A DNA stretch of 5,193 nucleotides, from the NCBI GenBank assembly GCA_030043395.1, contig JASHXW010000214.1:1-5193 (forward strand). The letters run 5' to 3'. Both the position numbers and the translations under genes were made by a program. Under the pieces are notes generated by a model that did no database searches, had not been told where the DNA came from, and saw only the letters and a list, made by a program, of their open reading frames with translations. The stretch is from Streptosporangiaceae bacterium. GTDB lineage: Bacteria > Actinomycetota > Actinomycetes > Streptosporangiales > Streptosporangiaceae. Each line of letters opens with the position of its first letter. Position 1 is the stretch's first letter. Below, piece by piece: positions 4,850 to 5,193 of this stretch.

Positions 4850-5193
4850 TCAGTCAGGTTCCTCGCAGATCGATGAAGGCGACGAGGTAGAAGTTGTACT
4901 CCCCTCGCAACCTAACGACGATCTTGCCTGGCGTTCTGCCAGGTCATCGGCGACATCCAGCCCCGCGCGACGGAGAGCCTCCCGAAGCTGGCTCAGCCCC
5001 TCGGTCGCCCAGTAGCGCCCGTTGGGCAACTGGTCATCCCGGTCCCAGCGCCACGTGGTAATCATCGCCCAAATGAGGATGCGGCACTGTTCGATCCTGT
5101 CCCGATCAGATGCCGGGTAGTGCTCACAAAGTTCTTCGGCAGTGAGCGGGCGACCGCCATTGGGGAAGAGGCCATGGGCGATGTCGAACTCGA
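4850..5193 (-). CDS. Unrecognised gene, 5' end beyond window, probable 3' frameshift
   Basis: The frame is open from the right edge to a TGA at 4850-4852, giving 113 visible residues; the true start is outside, since Met43 (5063-5065) has no reason to be one. The visible part is acidic and Trp-rich, with predicted helices: LTAEELCEHY (16-25), RIEQCRILIWAMITTW (32-47), and YWATEGLSQLREALRRAGL, then DVADDLAERQ. I do not recognise the family. After about residue 92 the reading turns into Ser/Thr-rich, unstructured sequence (STTSTSSPSS). One base shifted at 4926-4930, it becomes GKIVVRLRGEYNFYLVAFIDL and ends at a TGA at 4854-4856, with good codon use and alternating hydrophobic residues. A missing G in the CAGGC tract (minus strand) would explain it. 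The gene may thus be frameshifted in nature or by sequencing error. It precedes the VOC gene on the same strand. Confidence 0.65.
   Translation of the reverse strand, partial: EFDIAHGLFPNGGRPLTAEELCEHYPASDRDRIEQCRILIWAMITTWRWDRDDQLPNGRYWATEGLSQLREALRRAGLDVADDLAERQARSSLGCEGSTTSTSSPSSICEEPD

Overview
The window is GC-rich DNA with strong third-position G/C, purine-rich Shine-Dalgarno sites, GTG starts and actinobacterial-type secreted repeat proteins. It most likely comes from a soil actinobacterium; the genus cannot be told from sequence alone. It has the loose texture of an accessory or chromosome-arm region: short genes, long non-coding gaps, remnants, and no operon of recognisable metabolic function.

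Layout, left to right. (1) 1-283 is regulatory or non-coding. It holds a candidate leftward promoter near the edge (54-82), three 18-bp tandem repeats (121-174), and a rightward promoter whose -10 box is buried in a nearly perfect 24-bp palindrome (218-241). (2) That promoter drives a small two-helix membrane protein (284-532), followed by a hairpin (583-615). (3) A short orphan ORF (726-1001) ends in a textbook SEC-C zinc motif and overlaps tail-to-tail with (4) a leftward gene (983-1981) for a secreted protein that reads as a six-bladed beta-propeller. (5) 1982-2232 is a divergent gap with hairpins and a cluster of CCTAG half-sites, followed by an unrecognised ORF (2233-2622). (6) 2821-4284 encodes a second secreted repeat protein, eight units each with a Cys-x5-Cys pair, again circularly closed. 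(7) A convergent spacer with alternative hairpins (4321-4366) separates it from (8) a leftward VOC (glyoxalase/bleomycin-resistance fold) protein (4387-4791). Upstream of that is (9) the 3' part of an unrecognised leftward gene running off the right edge (4850-5193), whose last ~25 codons look frameshifted.

The most striking content is the pair of unrelated exported proteins, each an integral number of repeats with the terminal unit split between N- and C-terminus, the 'velcro' closure of beta-propellers. They probably act outside the cell in binding (glycan, surface or protein ligand), but no ligand can be deduced. They are divergently oriented and about 840 bp apart, so a functional link is only a suggestion. 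The VOC gene and its upstream partial gene, 60-odd bases apart on the same strand, may be co-transcribed.
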